The notes under the pieces were generated by a model that was not told the origin of the DNA, ran no database searches, and saw nothing but the letters and a program-made list of their open reading frames with translations. A stretch of 64,000 nucleotides of DNA from Kitasatospora sp. MAA19 (lineage in GTDB: Bacteria; Actinomycetota; Actinomycetes; Streptomycetales; Streptomycetaceae), in NCBI RefSeq assembly GCF_029894125.1, contig NZ_JARXYZ010000003.1, positions 186,001 to 250,000 of the forward strand, written 5' to 3'. Position numbers and translations under genes: made by a program. The stretch's first letter is position 1. The number at the start of each line of letters is the position of its first letter. Of the stretch, positions 45,589 through 54,913 are shown piece by piece.

Positions 45589-45993
45589 TCAGCTGGTGGC
45601 GCCCCCCTTGCCGAGCTTCGCCAGCTCGGCCAGTTCCACTGTGTCGGACGCGTCCGGCGCCGGCGCGGTGACCGGGGTGCCGTAGTCCGAGTAGAGGACG
45701 GTGGCCTTGAACGCGCCGGCCTTGGTGTTGCCGGTCTCGGTCCGCTGGACGACCAGCTGGTCGGCGTCCACCCAGACGTCGATCCGCTCGCTGGTGAGGC
45801 CGGCCGTGGCCAGCTTCTGCTTGACCTGGTCGAGCTGCTCCCGGGTCACGCCCTTGCCGGCCATGGAGGCGATCTCGTCGGCGCTGAGTTCACCGGTGTA
45901 GTGGGTGGTGGCCTTGCCGTTCAGCGGCTCCTGCCCCACCTCGGTCACCTTGCCTGTCGCGATCAGCATCCGGACGCCCTCGACCGGGTCCGC
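45589..45993 (-). pseudogene. truncated lipoprotein, tandem family member B
   Basis: The frame reads ADPVEGVRMLIATGKVTEVG then QEPLNGKATTHYTGEL and DVWVDADQLVVQRTETGNTK, the C-terminal half of the same family (N/D-P-V block, HY-x-G, W-x-D-x-D-Q-L-V). A signal peptide, lipobox and N-terminal domain are absent: an in-frame TGA lies about 50 bp upstream of the ATG at 45969. Unless it is expressed as a cytoplasmic 126-residue fragment, it is a decayed copy. Confidence 0.7.
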
Positions 45994-46082
45994 TGAGAGC
46001 CCCGGGTGCGGTGTGCGCCCGGGGCGTCAGCCGGTTGGTACGGATGGAGCCTCGTCGGCTCCGATGCGCGGGCTCGGCGGGA

Positions 46083-46922
46083 TCAGCCGAGCAGCTTGAG
46101 GATGTCGGCGTCGCTGCCCAGGTCGGTGGCGGCAGGGGCCTCGATCCTGGCCGCCTTGCCGAGGTCGGAGTACTTGACCGTGACGGCGTCGTGCTCGCCG
46201 TTCTTGTCGCCGTACTCCTGGTACTGGACGAGTTCCTGTCGGCCGTTGAGCCAGAAGTCGACGGTGAGGGTCTTGCCGTCGTCGTCCAGGGACTTCTGGA
46301 CGGCCGCGCGCTGGTCGGCCGACAGCGCCGGCATCCCGGCCACCATGGCGGAGGCGTCCTCGACCGCCCGCAGGTGGGTGACCTGGACGCCGTCGAGGCT
46401 CTCCTGGCCGACCTTGACGGGCTTGCCGCCCTGCGCGGCGAGGGTGAGCTGGACGACCGGGTTGACCAGCTGGCTCATCAGCAGGACGCCGTCGCCGAGT
46501 TCGTTCGAGGCGGGCAGCTTGAGCCAGTGCTTTCCGCCCATGGCCGCGGCCTCGGTGTCGCCGCCGCCGAGGTAGCCGTCGGTCCCGATCACCCGGAACC
46601 GGATCTTCTTGGTCTCCACCTCGCCGGTCAGGTCGACGGCCGTGCGGCTCGGGTCCTTCCAGTCGGCGTCGCCGTTGCCGGCGGTGTGGGTCGAGCCGTC
46701 CGGGGCGATCATGGTGACCTTGCCGTTGCCGGCCTTCTGCATCACCAGCGCGGCGGCGGCCAGCGCGGTCCTGGGGTCTCCGCCCATGGCCGCGGCCACC
46801 GCGTCGCCGCCCTTGGCACCGCCGCTCGTGGCGTCCGCGGCGCCCTTGCTGCCGCAGGCGGTGGCGGCACCGAGCAGCACGGTCGCCGTGACGACGGTCG
46901 AGGCGAGGCGCACAGCACGCAT
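46083..46922 (-). CDS. lipoprotein, LppX/LprG-like tandem family member C
   Basis: A 279-residue lipoprotein with signal and lipobox ATAC (Cys23). The mature part has MGGKHWLKLP, LVNPVVQLTLAA (about 152-163), VGQESLDGVQVTHLRAV and FWLNGRQELVQYQEYG, the same order of blocks as its neighbours. It probably forms a LolA/LppX-like open barrel that holds a hydrophobic ligand outside the membrane (inference from the family). It lies 90 bp upstream of the truncated copy on the same strand. Confidence 0.8.
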   Translation of the reverse strand: MRAVRLASTVVTATVLLGAATACGSKGAADATSGGAKGGDAVAAAMGGDPRTALAAAALVMQKAGNGKVTMIAPDGSTHTAGNGDADWKDPSRTAVDLTGEVETKKIRFRVIGTDGYLGGGDTEAAAMGGKHWLKLPASNELGDGVLLMSQLVNPVVQLTLAAQGGKPVKVGQESLDGVQVTHLRAVEDASAMVAGMPALSADQRAAVQKSLDDDGKTLTVDFWLNGRQELVQYQEYGDKNGEHDAVTVKYSDLGKAARIEAPAATDLGSDADILKLLG

Positions 46923-47047
46923 GAAGTCCCCCGTGAGATCCGAACGATGAGATCCGAACGATCCGAAGAAGAGCCGATTTTCAGCTTCTTCTCACGCGGA
47001 CTCTAACGGATCGCCAGAGGCCCCACGCACCGGATATCCCCGTCCTG

Positions 47048-47833
47048 TCACCCGTCCCCGGCAGGGGACTCATCGCCCACCCCGGGGGCCGAGACATCCG
47101 TCGTGGTCACCGTGGTTCCGGCACTCCCCCGGGCCGTCGCCCGCAGCCTCAGCAGCCGCTCGCCGGGCCCGACCCAGACGTCGTAGCCGATCGCCGCCAC
47201 CCCCCGCTGCCGGTACCAGTCGACCACCGCGGCGAGCCGCTCCGGGGTCAACTCCTTGTCGTCGCTGAAGTATTCGGCCACCGGCGCGGAGCCCTGGTAG
47301 TGCGCGACGGTCATCCCGGCCAGCTGCTCGCCGCCGAGCGATCCGAGCTTCCCGGTCTGCGCGATCGCGTACGCGCGGCTGCCCGGGTTGGTGACGAGTC
47401 CGGTCATCCAGCCGCCCGCGTAGCCGCCCGGACCGGTGGCCGACCGCGAGTCGAGCGACTCGGCACTGTCCCGGTCCGCGTGCCTGGGCTGGGCGCCCTG
47501 GTAGCTGAGGTCGAGCTCGCCGTTGCGGGCGGTCAGCTGCCCGGTGCCCCGCTCGTCGGTGACGGTCAGCGCGGCCTCGTCCCGGGGGCCCCAGACCAGC
47601 GTGCCGCTCGCGGTGCGCCGGCCGGCCGGGCCCTCCTCGACCACGTCGATCCGGGCGCCGCCCGCGTCATCCAGCGCCTGGGCGGCGGCGAGCACCACCT
47701 GCCGGGGCGGCACGGCCGCGGCCTCGCCGCCGGGGGTCCGGGTCCCCGGAACGGCCAGCAGGCTGCACCCGGTGGTGGCGCCGAGCAGCAGCAGGGCCGC
47801 CGCCGCGGCGGCGGGGCGAAGGGTGGGCGGCAC
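47048..47833 (-). CDS. lipoprotein, LppX/LprG-like tandem family member D
   Basis: A 261-residue lipoprotein. The GTG start has GGAG 7 bp upstream. The lipobox is ATTGC (Cys23). It shares the family blocks GLVTNPGSRAYAIAQTGKLG (about 144-163), EQLAGMTVAHYQGS and YDVWVGPGERLLRLR, but is more diverged and Arg/Gly-rich. The role is unknown. Position suggests descent from the same tandem duplication. It is upstream-most of the array, next to the rplA terminator. Confidence 0.75.
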   Translation of the reverse strand: MPPTLRPAAAAAALLLLGATTGCSLLAVPGTRTPGGEAAAVPPRQVVLAAAQALDDAGGARIDVVEEGPAGRRTASGTLVWGPRDEAALTVTDERGTGQLTARNGELDLSYQGAQPRHADRDSAESLDSRSATGPGGYAGGWMTGLVTNPGSRAYAIAQTGKLGSLGGEQLAGMTVAHYQGSAPVAEYFSDDKELTPERLAAVVDWYRQRGVAAIGYDVWVGPGERLLRLRATARGSAGTTVTTTDVSAPGVGDESPAGDG

Positions 47834-47934
47834 GGCACACTCCGACGGTCACACGTTCTGCACATGATCTGACCGGCAGAGCGTACGACGCTTCGGGCAA
47901 CCGTTCCCATCCGCCCCCGTCCCCGAGGGAAACG

Positions 47935-47978
47935 ACGGCGGGCCCGCACCCCCGGCGAAGGGGGTACGGGCCCGCCGT
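47935..47978 (-). terminator. rplK-rplA terminator
   Basis: A 19-bp stem (ACGGCGGGCCCGTACCCCC with its complement, one mismatch) and a 6-base loop, 26 bp after the rplA stop. Confidence 0.88.
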
Positions 47979-48003
47979 GCGGACTGCTTCAGAGCCGATC
48001 GGC

Positions 48004-48726
48004 TCAGACCGCGGCCGGGTCCTCCTCGACGAGGAGGTTGCGGGTGCGGTTCGGGTCCACCAGGATGCCGGGGCCGATGGTGGTGCTGATGGCGGTCTTC
48101 TTGATGTAGCGACCCTTGGCGGCGGACGGCTTGGCGCGGAGCACCTCGTCCAGCGCGGCGGCGTAGTTCTCGACCAGCTGCTCGTCGGTGAAGGAGGCCT
48201 TACCGATGATGAAGTGCAGGTTCGAGTGCTTGTCGACGCGGAACTCGATCTTGCCGCCCTTGATGTCGTTGACAGCCTTGGCGACGTCCGGGGTCACGGT
48301 GCCGGTCTTCGGGTTCGGCATCAGACCACGGGGACCGAGCACGCGGCCGAGGCGGCCGACCTTGCCCATGAGGTCCGGGGTGGCGACGACGGCGTCGAAG
48401 TCCAGACGGCCCTTGGCGACCTCGTCGATCAGCTCGTCGGAGCCGACGATGTCGGCGCCCGCAGCACGCGCGGCCTCGGCACGGTCACCGGTCGCGAAGA
48501 CCAGGACCCGAGCGGTCTTACCGGTGCCGTGCGGGAGGATCACGGTGCTGCGGACCATCTGGTCGGCCTTGCGCGGGTCGACGCCCAGACGCATGGCGAC
48601 CTCGACGGTGCCGTCGAACTTGGTGGTGCTGGTCGCCTTGGCGAGGCGAATGGCCTCGAGGGGGGCGTAAAGGCGCTCGCGGTCGACCTGAGCGTCCGCG
48701 GCCTTCAGAGCCTTGCTGCGCTTCAC
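48004..48726 (-). CDS. rplA: 50S ribosomal protein L1
   Basis: L1 forms the mobile stalk at the E site and often autoregulates its operon. The 240-residue protein has the signature [20 protein letters not shown] (about 126-145) and [15 protein letters not shown]. The GTG start at 48726 has AGGAG 5-6 bp upstream. The gene lies 77 bp after rplK and is followed by a strong terminator. Normal length and no oddities. Confidence 0.98.
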   Translation of the reverse strand: MKRSKALKAADAQVDRERLYAPLEAIRLAKATSTTKFDGTVEVAMRLGVDPRKADQMVRSTVILPHGTGKTARVLVFATGDRAEAARAAGADIVGSDELIDEVAKGRLDFDAVVATPDLMGKVGRLGRVLGPRGLMPNPKTGTVTPDVAKAVNDIKGGKIEFRVDKHSNLHFIIGKASFTDEQLVENYAAALDEVLRAKPSAAKGRYIKKTAISTTIGPGILVDPNRTRNLLVEEDPAAV

Positions 48727-48803
48727 TGCTGCTCCTGAATGGTGATGGGAGTCGTGGTCTCACGGGCCTGCGCAGGCCCTACCACAGGGACGAGAAGGGC
48801 TGA

Positions 48804-49238
48804 TCAGCCCTCGACGGTGATGCCCATCGACCGGGCGGTGCCGGCGATGATCTTCTCCGCCGCGTCCAGGTCGTTGGCGTTCAGGTCGGGCATCTTGGTC
48901 GTGGCGATGTCGCGGACCTGGGCGCTGGTGAGCTTGGCGACCTTGGTCTTGTGCGGCTCGCTGGAGCCCTTGTCGATACCGGCGGCCTTCAGGATGAGGC
49001 GCGCGGCCGGCGGCGTCTTCGTGATGAAGGTGAAGGAACGGTCATCGTAGACCGTGATCTCCACCGGCACGATCATGCCGCGCTGCGACTCGGTCGCAGC
49101 GTTGTAGGCCTTGCAGAACTCCATGATGTTGACGCCGTGCTGGCCCAGCGCGGGGCCGACCGGCGGCGCCGGGTTGGCCGCACCGGCGTTGATCTGGAGC
49201 TTGATAAGCCCCGTGACCTTCTTCTTCTTGGGAGGCAT
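48804..49238 (-). CDS. rplK: 50S ribosomal protein L11
   Basis: L11 binds the GTPase-associated centre and is required for RelA activation. The 144-residue protein begins [20 protein letters not shown] with the proline-rich [20 protein letters not shown] (about 22-41) where thiopeptides bind, ending [18 protein letters not shown] precedes the ATG. It is first gene of rplK-rplA with its own promoter upstream. Confidence 0.98.
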
Positions 49239-49321
49239 GTCTCTCCGGGTCCTTCCGAGAGGTGATTGCTGGTGTGTGCGGAACCGGGGCGACACCCGGC
49301 CGCCAGCACACACATCGAACC

Positions 49322-49350
49322 AGGCTAACGCCTTCGCGTCGCTGGACCAA
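49322..49350 (-). promoter_or_regulatory. rplK-rplA promoter
   Basis: Minus strand: TTGGTC (49350-49345), 17-bp spacer, TAGCCT (49327-49322), starting 2 bp after the nusG hairpin. It fits the housekeeping pattern and gives a leader of about 75 nt. Confidence 0.7.
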
Positions 49351-49352
49351 AA

Positions 49353-49391
49353 CGGATCCGGGGCAGGGCCCTCGGCCCCGCCCCGGATCCG
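49353..49391 (-). terminator. nusG terminator
   Basis: CGGATCCGGGGC and GCCCCGGATCCG form a 12-bp perfect outer stem with further inner GC pairing, 12 bp past the nusG stop. Confidence 0.85.
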
Positions 49392-49403
49392 AAGACCGTG
49401 GGA

Positions 49404-50300
49404 CTAGTTCTTCTGGATCTGGTCGAAGGAGAGCTCGACCGGGGTCTCCCGGCCGAAGATCTCGACCAGGCCCTTGACCTTCTTCGAGTCGGGGTTGATC
49501 TCGTTGATGGTCGCCTGCAGGGTCGCGAACGGGCCGTCGGTGACGGTGACCGAGTCGCCGACCTCGAAGTCCAGCACCTGGATCTCGCTCGGCTTGACCG
49601 GCGAGGGCTTGCCGGCCTCCTTGGCCGCCTGGCGCTCGACGTCCGGGGCGAGCATCTTGACGACCTCGTCCAGGGTCAGCGGGTACGGGTCGTAGGCGTT
49701 GCCGACGAAGCCGGTGACACCGGGGGTGTTGCGCACGACGCCCCAGGACTCGGGGGTGAGGTCCATGCGCACCAGGACGTAGCCGGGGAGCTTGTTCTGG
49801 CGGATGGTCTTGCGGTCGCCGTTCTTGATCTGGACGACCTCCTCCTGCGGCACCTCGGCCTGGAAGATGTACTCCTCGACGTTCAGCGAGACGGCGCGCT
49901 GCTCCAGGTTCTGCTTCACCCGGTTCTCGTAGCCGGCGTAGGTGTGGATCACGTACCACTCGCCCGGCATGAAGCGCAGGTCCTCGCGGAACTTGGCGAC
50001 CGGGTCGACCTCGACGGCCTCCTCGACGGCCTCCTCGGCCTCGACCTCGGCCTCGGCCTCCTCGGCGGCCTCCTCGACGGCGGGCTCCACGTCGCTCTCC
50101 ACGTGCAGCGCGGCCTCCTCGGCGGGCTCGCTGGCCTCGGCCTCGTCGTACGCCTCGACCTCGTCCTCGTCGCTGTCCGCGGCGTCCACGATCTGCTCGG
50201 CGGACTCGGCTTCGTCAGCCAGCTCGGCCGCGTCCAGCTCGGCGGCGACATCCGCCTCGCGGACGGTCTCGTCGGCGTCGTACAGGGGGGACTCAGACAC
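49404..50300 (-). CDS. nusG: transcription termination/antitermination factor NusG
   Basis: NusG couples RNA polymerase to ribosomes and Rho. At 298 residues it is much longer than the E. coli protein because of an acidic N-terminal extension of about 110 residues rich in Glu, Ala and Asp, a usual actinobacterial feature. The NGN domain has [20 protein letters not shown] and [11 protein letters not shown]. The C-terminal KOW domain is [20 protein letters not shown]. The GTG start at 50300 begins [11 protein letters not shown]. It follows secE by 211 bp with a hairpin between. Confidence 0.96.
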   Translation of the reverse strand: MSESPLYDADETVREADVAAELDAAELADEAESAEQIVDAADSDEDEVEAYDEAEASEPAEEAALHVESDVEPAVEEAAEEAEAEVEAEEAVEEAVEVDPVAKFREDLRFMPGEWYVIHTYAGYENRVKQNLEQRAVSLNVEEYIFQAEVPQEEVVQIKNGDRKTIRQNKLPGYVLVRMDLTPESWGVVRNTPGVTGFVGNAYDPYPLTLDEVVKMLAPDVERQAAKEAGKPSPVKPSEIQVLDFEVGDSVTVTDGPFATLQATINEINPDSKKVKGLVEIFGRETPVELSFDQIQKN

Positions 50301-50453
50301 GGTGGCTGCTTCTTTCCTGGAGATGGTGAAGGTGGCGCGCTCCGGGGCCGCCTCCGGCGGGCTGCCGCTCGCGCGGGCGCCAGGAAGAGGACTCGGAGAC
50401 TTCAACAGTACCGAGTCCACGGTAGCGGCCGCGTACAACCGGCGCAGACAGCA

Positions 50454-50482
50454 CGACCCGGGCCGAGGATCGGCCCGGGTCG
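50454..50482 (-). terminator. hairpin between secE and nusG
   Basis: A perfect 13-bp stem (CGACCCGGGCCGA / TCGGCCCGGGTCG) with a 3-base loop lies 29 bp past the secE stop. It may terminate secE partly, leaving nusG to depend on readthrough or its own promoter. Confidence 0.75.
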
Positions 50483-50511
50483 GGAGGCTGTTTCGAAGGG
50501 GGACGGCCAGG

Positions 50512-50871
50512 TCAGCCGAACACCAGGAGGCTCAGCTTGGAGAGGCCGTAGTCCAGGCCGGCCACGAAGGCCATCACGACCACGACGAACACGACGACGA
50601 CGGTCGTGTAGTTGGTGAGCTCACTCCGGGTGGGCCAGACGACCTTGCGCAGTTCGGCGATGATCTGGCGGTAGAAGAGGGCGGTCCGGGCGAACAGGCC
50701 CTTCTTGGCCCGCTTGCCGGCCTTCTTGTCGCCCGCGCGGGCGGCCCGCTTGCGGTCGCGGCGCGAGAGCGCCTTCTCCTCGCCCTCCGCAGGCGTGGTC
50801 TCGGCAGCGCCGTCGGCCCCCTCGGGGTTGCCGCTCTCAGGCGTTGCGGTGGAGCCCGTGGTCTCCGTCAC
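50512..50871 (-). CDS. secE: preprotein translocase subunit SecE
   Basis: SecE stabilises SecY in the Sec translocon. The 119-residue protein has a long charged N-terminal tail (about 55 residues), then [20 protein letters not shown] (about 67-86), the amphipathic SecE signature, and one membrane helix ([19 protein letters not shown]). The GTG start follows GAGGA. The order tRNA-Trp, secE, nusG, rplK is conserved in streptomycetes. Confidence 0.95.
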   Translation of the reverse strand: MTETTGSTATPESGNPEGADGAAETTPAEGEEKALSRRDRKRAARAGDKKAGKRAKKGLFARTALFYRQIIAELRKVVWPTRSELTNYTTVVVVFVVVVMAFVAGLDYGLSKLSLLVFG

Positions 50872-51018
50872 TCGTCCTCACCTGAATCCGGGTCCTGCCG
50901 AGCGTCCCGTCACCCGATGGGGCACGAACGTCCGGCTAAAAACGGTGCTGATCGGCGCCCTCTCCGCGTCAAGCCCGCTCGCTCTGTCGAGCGAACGGGC
51001 TGAAAACGGATCAAGCAG

Positions 51019-51091
51019 CAGGGCAAGAGGGACTTGAACCCCCAACCGCCGGTTTTGGAGACCGGTGCTCTACCAATTGAGCTATTGCCCT
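51019..51091 (-). tRNA. tRNA-Trp (CCA)
   Basis: Minus-strand cloverleaf AGGGCAATAGCTCAATTGGT, anticodon arm CCGGTCTCCAAAACCGG with CCA, T arm GGGGGTTCAAGTCCCTC, and a 7-bp acceptor stem closing with AGGGCAA/TTGCCCT and discriminator G. CCA end not encoded. It lies just upstream of secE, its usual place. Confidence 0.97.
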
Positions 51092-51375
51092 ACGGGGCCT
51101 CGCGGCTCCGTAGCGACCAACCTACCGCATCTCCCCCCGCTGTCTGCACAGCTGGCGGAAGCTCCGGTCTTTTTCGGCGGGCCGTCGAGCAGTGAGTGTA
51201 CGTGGTCGAGGGGTGTTTGGTCGAACCTCTTCTTCCGCGGGCCCTGGTCGCCCGGCATATGTCCGGCAGGCCCGCGTGATCACCGGCGGATCGGCGGGCG
51301 CCGCCATGTGGACGGACCGGTACGGATGGTGAAACCGCGATGCCCGGTCCGTCCCGGTTCTGCGACGATGCAGGC

Positions 51376-52623
51376 ATGAGCGCTTCCACCCCGCAGCCCG
51401 ACCGTTCCATCCGCCCCGCCGACCGCCGGGTCTCCGCCCGGGTCGGCGCGATCGCCGAGTCCGCGACCCTCGCCGTGGACGCCAAGGCCAAGGCCCTCAA
51501 GGCGGCCGGCCGTCCGGTGATCGGCTTCGGCGCAGGCGAGCCGGACTTCCCCACCCCGGACTACATCGTCGAGGCGGCCGTCGAGGCCTGCCGCGACCCG
51601 AAGAACCACCGCTACACCCCGGCGGGTGGCCTGCCCGAGCTGAAGGCCGCGATCGCCGCCAAGACGCTGCGCGACTCCGGCTACGAGGTGGACGCCTCCC
51701 AGGTGCTCGTCACCAACGGCGGCAAGCAGGCGATCTACGAGGCGTTCGCCGCGATCCTGGACCCGGGCGACGAGGTCATCATCCCGGCCCCGTACTGGAC
51801 CACCTACCCGGAGTCGGTCCAGCTCGCCGGCGGTGTCCCGGTGGCGGTCGTGACCGACGAGACCACCGGCTACAAGGTCTCGGTCGAGCAGCTGGAGGCC
51901 GCCCGCACCGAGAACACCAAGGTGGTGCTCTTCGTCTCGCCGTCCAACCCGACCGGCGCGGTGTACACCGAGGCCGAGGCCGAGGCGATCGGCCGCTGGG
52001 CGCTGGAGCACGGCCTCTGGGTGCTCACCGACGAGATCTACGAGCACCTGGTGTACGGCGAGGCCGCCTTCACCTCGCTGCCGGCCCTGCTGCCCGAGCT
52101 GGCCGACAAGTGCGTCGTGGTCAACGGTGTCGCCAAGACCTACGCGATGACCGGCTGGCGGGTGGGCTGGGTGATCGGCCCCAAGGACGTGGTCAAGGCC
52201 GCGACCAACCTGCAGTCGCACGCCACCTCGAACGTCTCCAACGTCGCCCAGCGCGCCGCGATCGCCGCCGTCAGCGGCGACCTGTCCGCGGTGCACGAGA
52301 TGCGCACCGCCTTCGACCGCCGCCGCCGGACCATCGTGCGGATGCTCAACGAGATCGAGGGCGTGTACTGCCCCGAGCCGGAGGGCGCGTTCTACGTCTA
52401 CCCGTCCGTCAAGGGCCTGCTGGGCAAGGAGATCCGCGGCAAGCGCCCGCAGAGCTCCGGCGAGCTGGCCTCGCTGATCCTGGACGAGGCCGAGGTCGCG
52501 GCCGTCCCGGGCGAGGCCTTCGGCACCCCCGGCTACCTGCGGTTCTCCTACGCGCTCGGCGACGCCGACCTGGTCGAGGGCATCGGCCGGCTGCAGAAGC
52601 TGCTCGGCGAGGCCCGCGACTGA
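51376..52623 (+). CDS. aspC: pyridoxal-phosphate aminotransferase, aspartate type
   Basis: A 415-residue class I aminotransferase that swaps amino groups between aspartate and 2-oxoglutarate. [13 protein letters not shown] (about 55-67), [22 protein letters not shown], and the lysine that binds pyridoxal phosphate in [16 protein letters not shown] (about 252-267) are present, with RFSYA near the C-terminus for the substrate carboxylate. The ATG at 51376 was chosen at the conserved N-terminus. It is divergent from tRNA-Trp. Exact substrate range cannot be read from the sequence. Confidence 0.92.
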   Translation: MSASTPQPDRSIRPADRRVSARVGAIAESATLAVDAKAKALKAAGRPVIGFGAGEPDFPTPDYIVEAAVEACRDPKNHRYTPAGGLPELKAAIAAKTLRDSGYEVDASQVLVTNGGKQAIYEAFAAILDPGDEVIIPAPYWTTYPESVQLAGGVPVAVVTDETTGYKVSVEQLEAARTENTKVVLFVSPSNPTGAVYTEAEAEAIGRWALEHGLWVLTDEIYEHLVYGEAAFTSLPALLPELADKCVVVNGVAKTYAMTGWRVGWVIGPKDVVKAATNLQSHATSNVSNVAQRAAIAAVSGDLSAVHEMRTAFDRRRRTIVRMLNEIEGVYCPEPEGAFYVYPSVKGLLGKEIRGKRPQSSGELASLILDEAEVAAVPGEAFGTPGYLRFSYALGDADLVEGIGRLQKLLGEARD

Positions 52624-52650
52624 CGTCAATCCGACGTGCCGGTTTCACCC

Positions 52651-52700
52651 GGGAACCGCCCTCTTCCACCCCTTCGGGGGACGGAAGGAGGGCGGTTCCC
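52651..52700 (+). terminator. aspC terminator
   Basis: GGGAACCGCCCTC and GAGGGCGGTTCCC form a 13-bp perfect stem, with an inner CCCC/GGGG pairing, 28 bp past the aspC stop and just before the adenosine deaminase gene. Confidence 0.88.
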
Positions 52701-52731
52701 GTTTAGGGGCCCGATGCGGCAGTATCGGCGG

Positions 52732-53805
52732 ATGGAACGCCTGTTGAATCCGCGAGACGTCAGGGACCTTCCGAAGGCCCACCTGCACCTGCACTTCACC
52801 GGCTCGATGCGCCCCGCCACCCTGCTGGAGCTGGCCGACAAGCACGGCGTCCGACTGCCGGAGGCGCTCAGCTCCGGCGAGCCGCCGAAACTGCGGGCCA
52901 CCGACGAACGCGGCTGGTTCCGCTTCCAGCGCCTGTACGACACCGCACGCTCGGTGCTGCGGGAGGAGGAGGACATCCGCCGGCTGGTCCTGGAGACCGC
53001 GCAGGACGAGCGGCGGGACGGCTCCCGCTGGCTGGAGATCCAGGTCGACCCGACCTCGTACGCGCCCCGGCTGGGCGGGCTGATCCCCGCGCTGGAGCTG
53101 ATCCTGGACGCGGTGGAGCACGCCGCCGAGGCCACCGGGGTGGGCATCCGGGTGCTGGTCGCGGCGAACCGGATGAAGTCCCCGATGGACGCCCGGACGC
53201 TGGCCCGGCTCGCCGTCCGGTACGCCGACCACGGCGTGGTCGGCTTCGGCCTCTCCAACGACGAGCGCCGCGGCCTCGCCCGGGACTTCGACCGGGCCTT
53301 CGAGATCGCCCGCAAGGGCGGGCTGCTGGCCGCCCCGCACGGCGGCGAGCTGGCCGGGCCCGAATCCGTCCGGGACTGCCTGGACGACCTGGGCGCCGGC
53401 CGGATCGGCCACGGCGTCCGCGCCGCCGAGGACCCCCGGCTGATGGCACGGCTGGCCGACCGCCAGATCACCTGCGAGGTCTGCCCGTCCTCGAACGTCT
53501 CGCTCGGCGTCTACGAGCGCCCCGAGGACGTGCCGCTGCGGCGGCTGTTCGACGCCGGTGTGCCGCTGGCGCTGGGCGCGGACGACCCGCTGCTGTTCGG
53601 CAGCCGGCTGGCCGCCCAGTACGACCTGGCCCGCGACGTCCTGGGCTTCAGCGATGCCGAACTCGCCGAGCTGGCACGGCAGTCCGTGCGCGGCTCGCGC
53701 GCACCGGAGGCCGTCCGAAAGGAACTACTGGCGGACGTCGACGCCTGGCTGGCGAACGGTGTGGCCGCCCAGGACGGGGCCGACCCCAGCGGGGGCCGAC
53801 CCTAG
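52732..53805 (+). CDS. add: adenosine deaminase
   Basis: A 357-residue metal-dependent deaminase of adenosine to inosine (purine salvage). Zinc and catalytic motifs: KAHLHLHFTGSM (about 16-27, HxH), HGGELAG (catalytic Glu), GHGVRAAED (His) and LGADDPLLFG (Asp). All are intact. The start at 52732 (MERLLNPRD) was chosen. An ATG at 52714 with AGGGG before it would add six residues. The 3' end overlaps the convergent murB stop by 4 bp. Confidence 0.93.
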   Translation: MERLLNPRDVRDLPKAHLHLHFTGSMRPATLLELADKHGVRLPEALSSGEPPKLRATDERGWFRFQRLYDTARSVLREEEDIRRLVLETAQDERRDGSRWLEIQVDPTSYAPRLGGLIPALELILDAVEHAAEATGVGIRVLVAANRMKSPMDARTLARLAVRYADHGVVGFGLSNDERRGLARDFDRAFEIARKGGLLAAPHGGELAGPESVRDCLDDLGAGRIGHGVRAAEDPRLMARLADRQITCEVCPSSNVSLGVYERPEDVPLRRLFDAGVPLALGADDPLLFGSRLAAQYDLARDVLGFSDAELAELARQSVRGSRAPEAVRKELLADVDAWLANGVAAQDGADPSGGRP

Positions 53806-54851
53806 AGCTTGACCCCGATCATCACCGGCTCGTTCACCAGCTCGACCCCGAAGGCCTCGCGGACGCCGTCCCGGATCTCCCGGGCCAGCGCCAGCAGGTC
53901 CTCGGCGGTGGCCGAGCCGCGGTTGGTGAGCGCCAGGGTGTGCTTGGTGGAGAGCGTCGCCGGGCCGTCGCCGTAGCCCTTGCCGAAGCCGGCCCGGTCG
54001 ATCAGCCAGGCGGCCGAAGTCTTGGTGCAGCCCTCCGACGCCGGGTAGGCGGGGGCGTTCTCGGTGCCCGGGCGGGTCCGGAAGGACTCGTACTGCGCGG
54101 CGGTGAGCACCGGGTTGGTGAAGAAGGAGCCGGCCGACCAGGTGTCGTGGTCCGCCGGGTCCAGCACCATGCCCTTGCCGGAGCGCAGCCCCAGCACCGC
54201 GTCGTACGCCCGCTCCAGCGGCACCCGCTCGCCCTGCTCGACGCCGAAGTGCCGGGCCACCTCGGCGTACTTGACCGGGGTGGAGAGGCCGTCGTGGTCC
54301 GCCAGGGCGAACCGCGCCCGCAGCACCACGTAGCGGTCCGGTTCGGCCTTGAAGCGGCTGTGCCGGTAGGAGAACGCGCACTCGGCGTTGGTGAGCGTGA
54401 CCACCGCGCCGGCCGTGCGGTCGTAGGCGACCACCTCGGTGATCGACCGGGCGACCTCCTGGCCGTAGGCGCCGACGTTCTGCACCGGTGTGGCGCCGGC
54501 CGAGCCGGGGATGCCGGCCAGGAACTCGACGCCCGCCAGGCCGTGCTCGCGCACCGTACGGGTGACCGCCTCCGACCAGACCTCGCCGGCCGCCAGCTCC
54601 AGCACGGTGCCGTCCAGGGCGAAGCCGGTGGTGGCGATCCGCAGCACGGTGCCGGGGAAGCCGGCGTCGCCGATCACCAGGTTGGAGCCGCCGCCGAGGA
54701 CCAGCAGCGGCTCACCGGCCGTGTCGGCCTCGCGGACGGCGGCGATCACCTCGTCGTCGGTGTGGGCGGTCACCAGGCGGCGGGCCGGGCCGCCGAGCCG
54801 GAGCGTGGTCAGCGGGGCGAGGGGGGCGTCGTTTTCTACCAGCACGCCCAC
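53802..54851 (-). CDS. murB: UDP-N-acetylenolpyruvoylglucosamine reductase
   Basis: MurB makes UDP-MurNAc, the second committed step of peptidoglycan synthesis, with FAD and NADPH. The 349-residue protein has the FAD-binding LLVLGGGSNLVIGDAGFPGT (about 49-68), FLAGIPGSAGATPVQNVGAY (about 115-134), the catalytic YRHSRFK region, and SAGSFFTNPV with the proton-donor Ser. The GTG at 54851 is the likely start, with no clear Shine-Dalgarno. It is convergent with add and downstream of an MFS exporter gene. Confidence 0.95.
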   Translation of the reverse strand: MGVLVENDAPLAPLTTLRLGGPARRLVTAHTDDEVIAAVREADTAGEPLLVLGGGSNLVIGDAGFPGTVLRIATTGFALDGTVLELAAGEVWSEAVTRTVREHGLAGVEFLAGIPGSAGATPVQNVGAYGQEVARSITEVVAYDRTAGAVVTLTNAECAFSYRHSRFKAEPDRYVVLRARFALADHDGLSTPVKYAEVARHFGVEQGERVPLERAYDAVLGLRSGKGMVLDPADHDTWSAGSFFTNPVLTAAQYESFRTRPGTENAPAYPASEGCTKTSAAWLIDRAGFGKGYGDGPATLSTKHTLALTNRGSATAEDLLALAREIRDGVREAFGVELVNEPVMIGVKL

Positions 54852-54913
54852 CAGCGTACGGGGGCGGGGCGGCGGGCCCGCCGGGCACCGGCGCGCCGCC
54901 CCCGACCCGCCGG

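Noticed and set aside
49042..49959. Second minus-strand frame across nusG and rplK
   Set aside because: Frame-shifted shadow. The true nusG and rplK frames carry all conserved motifs.
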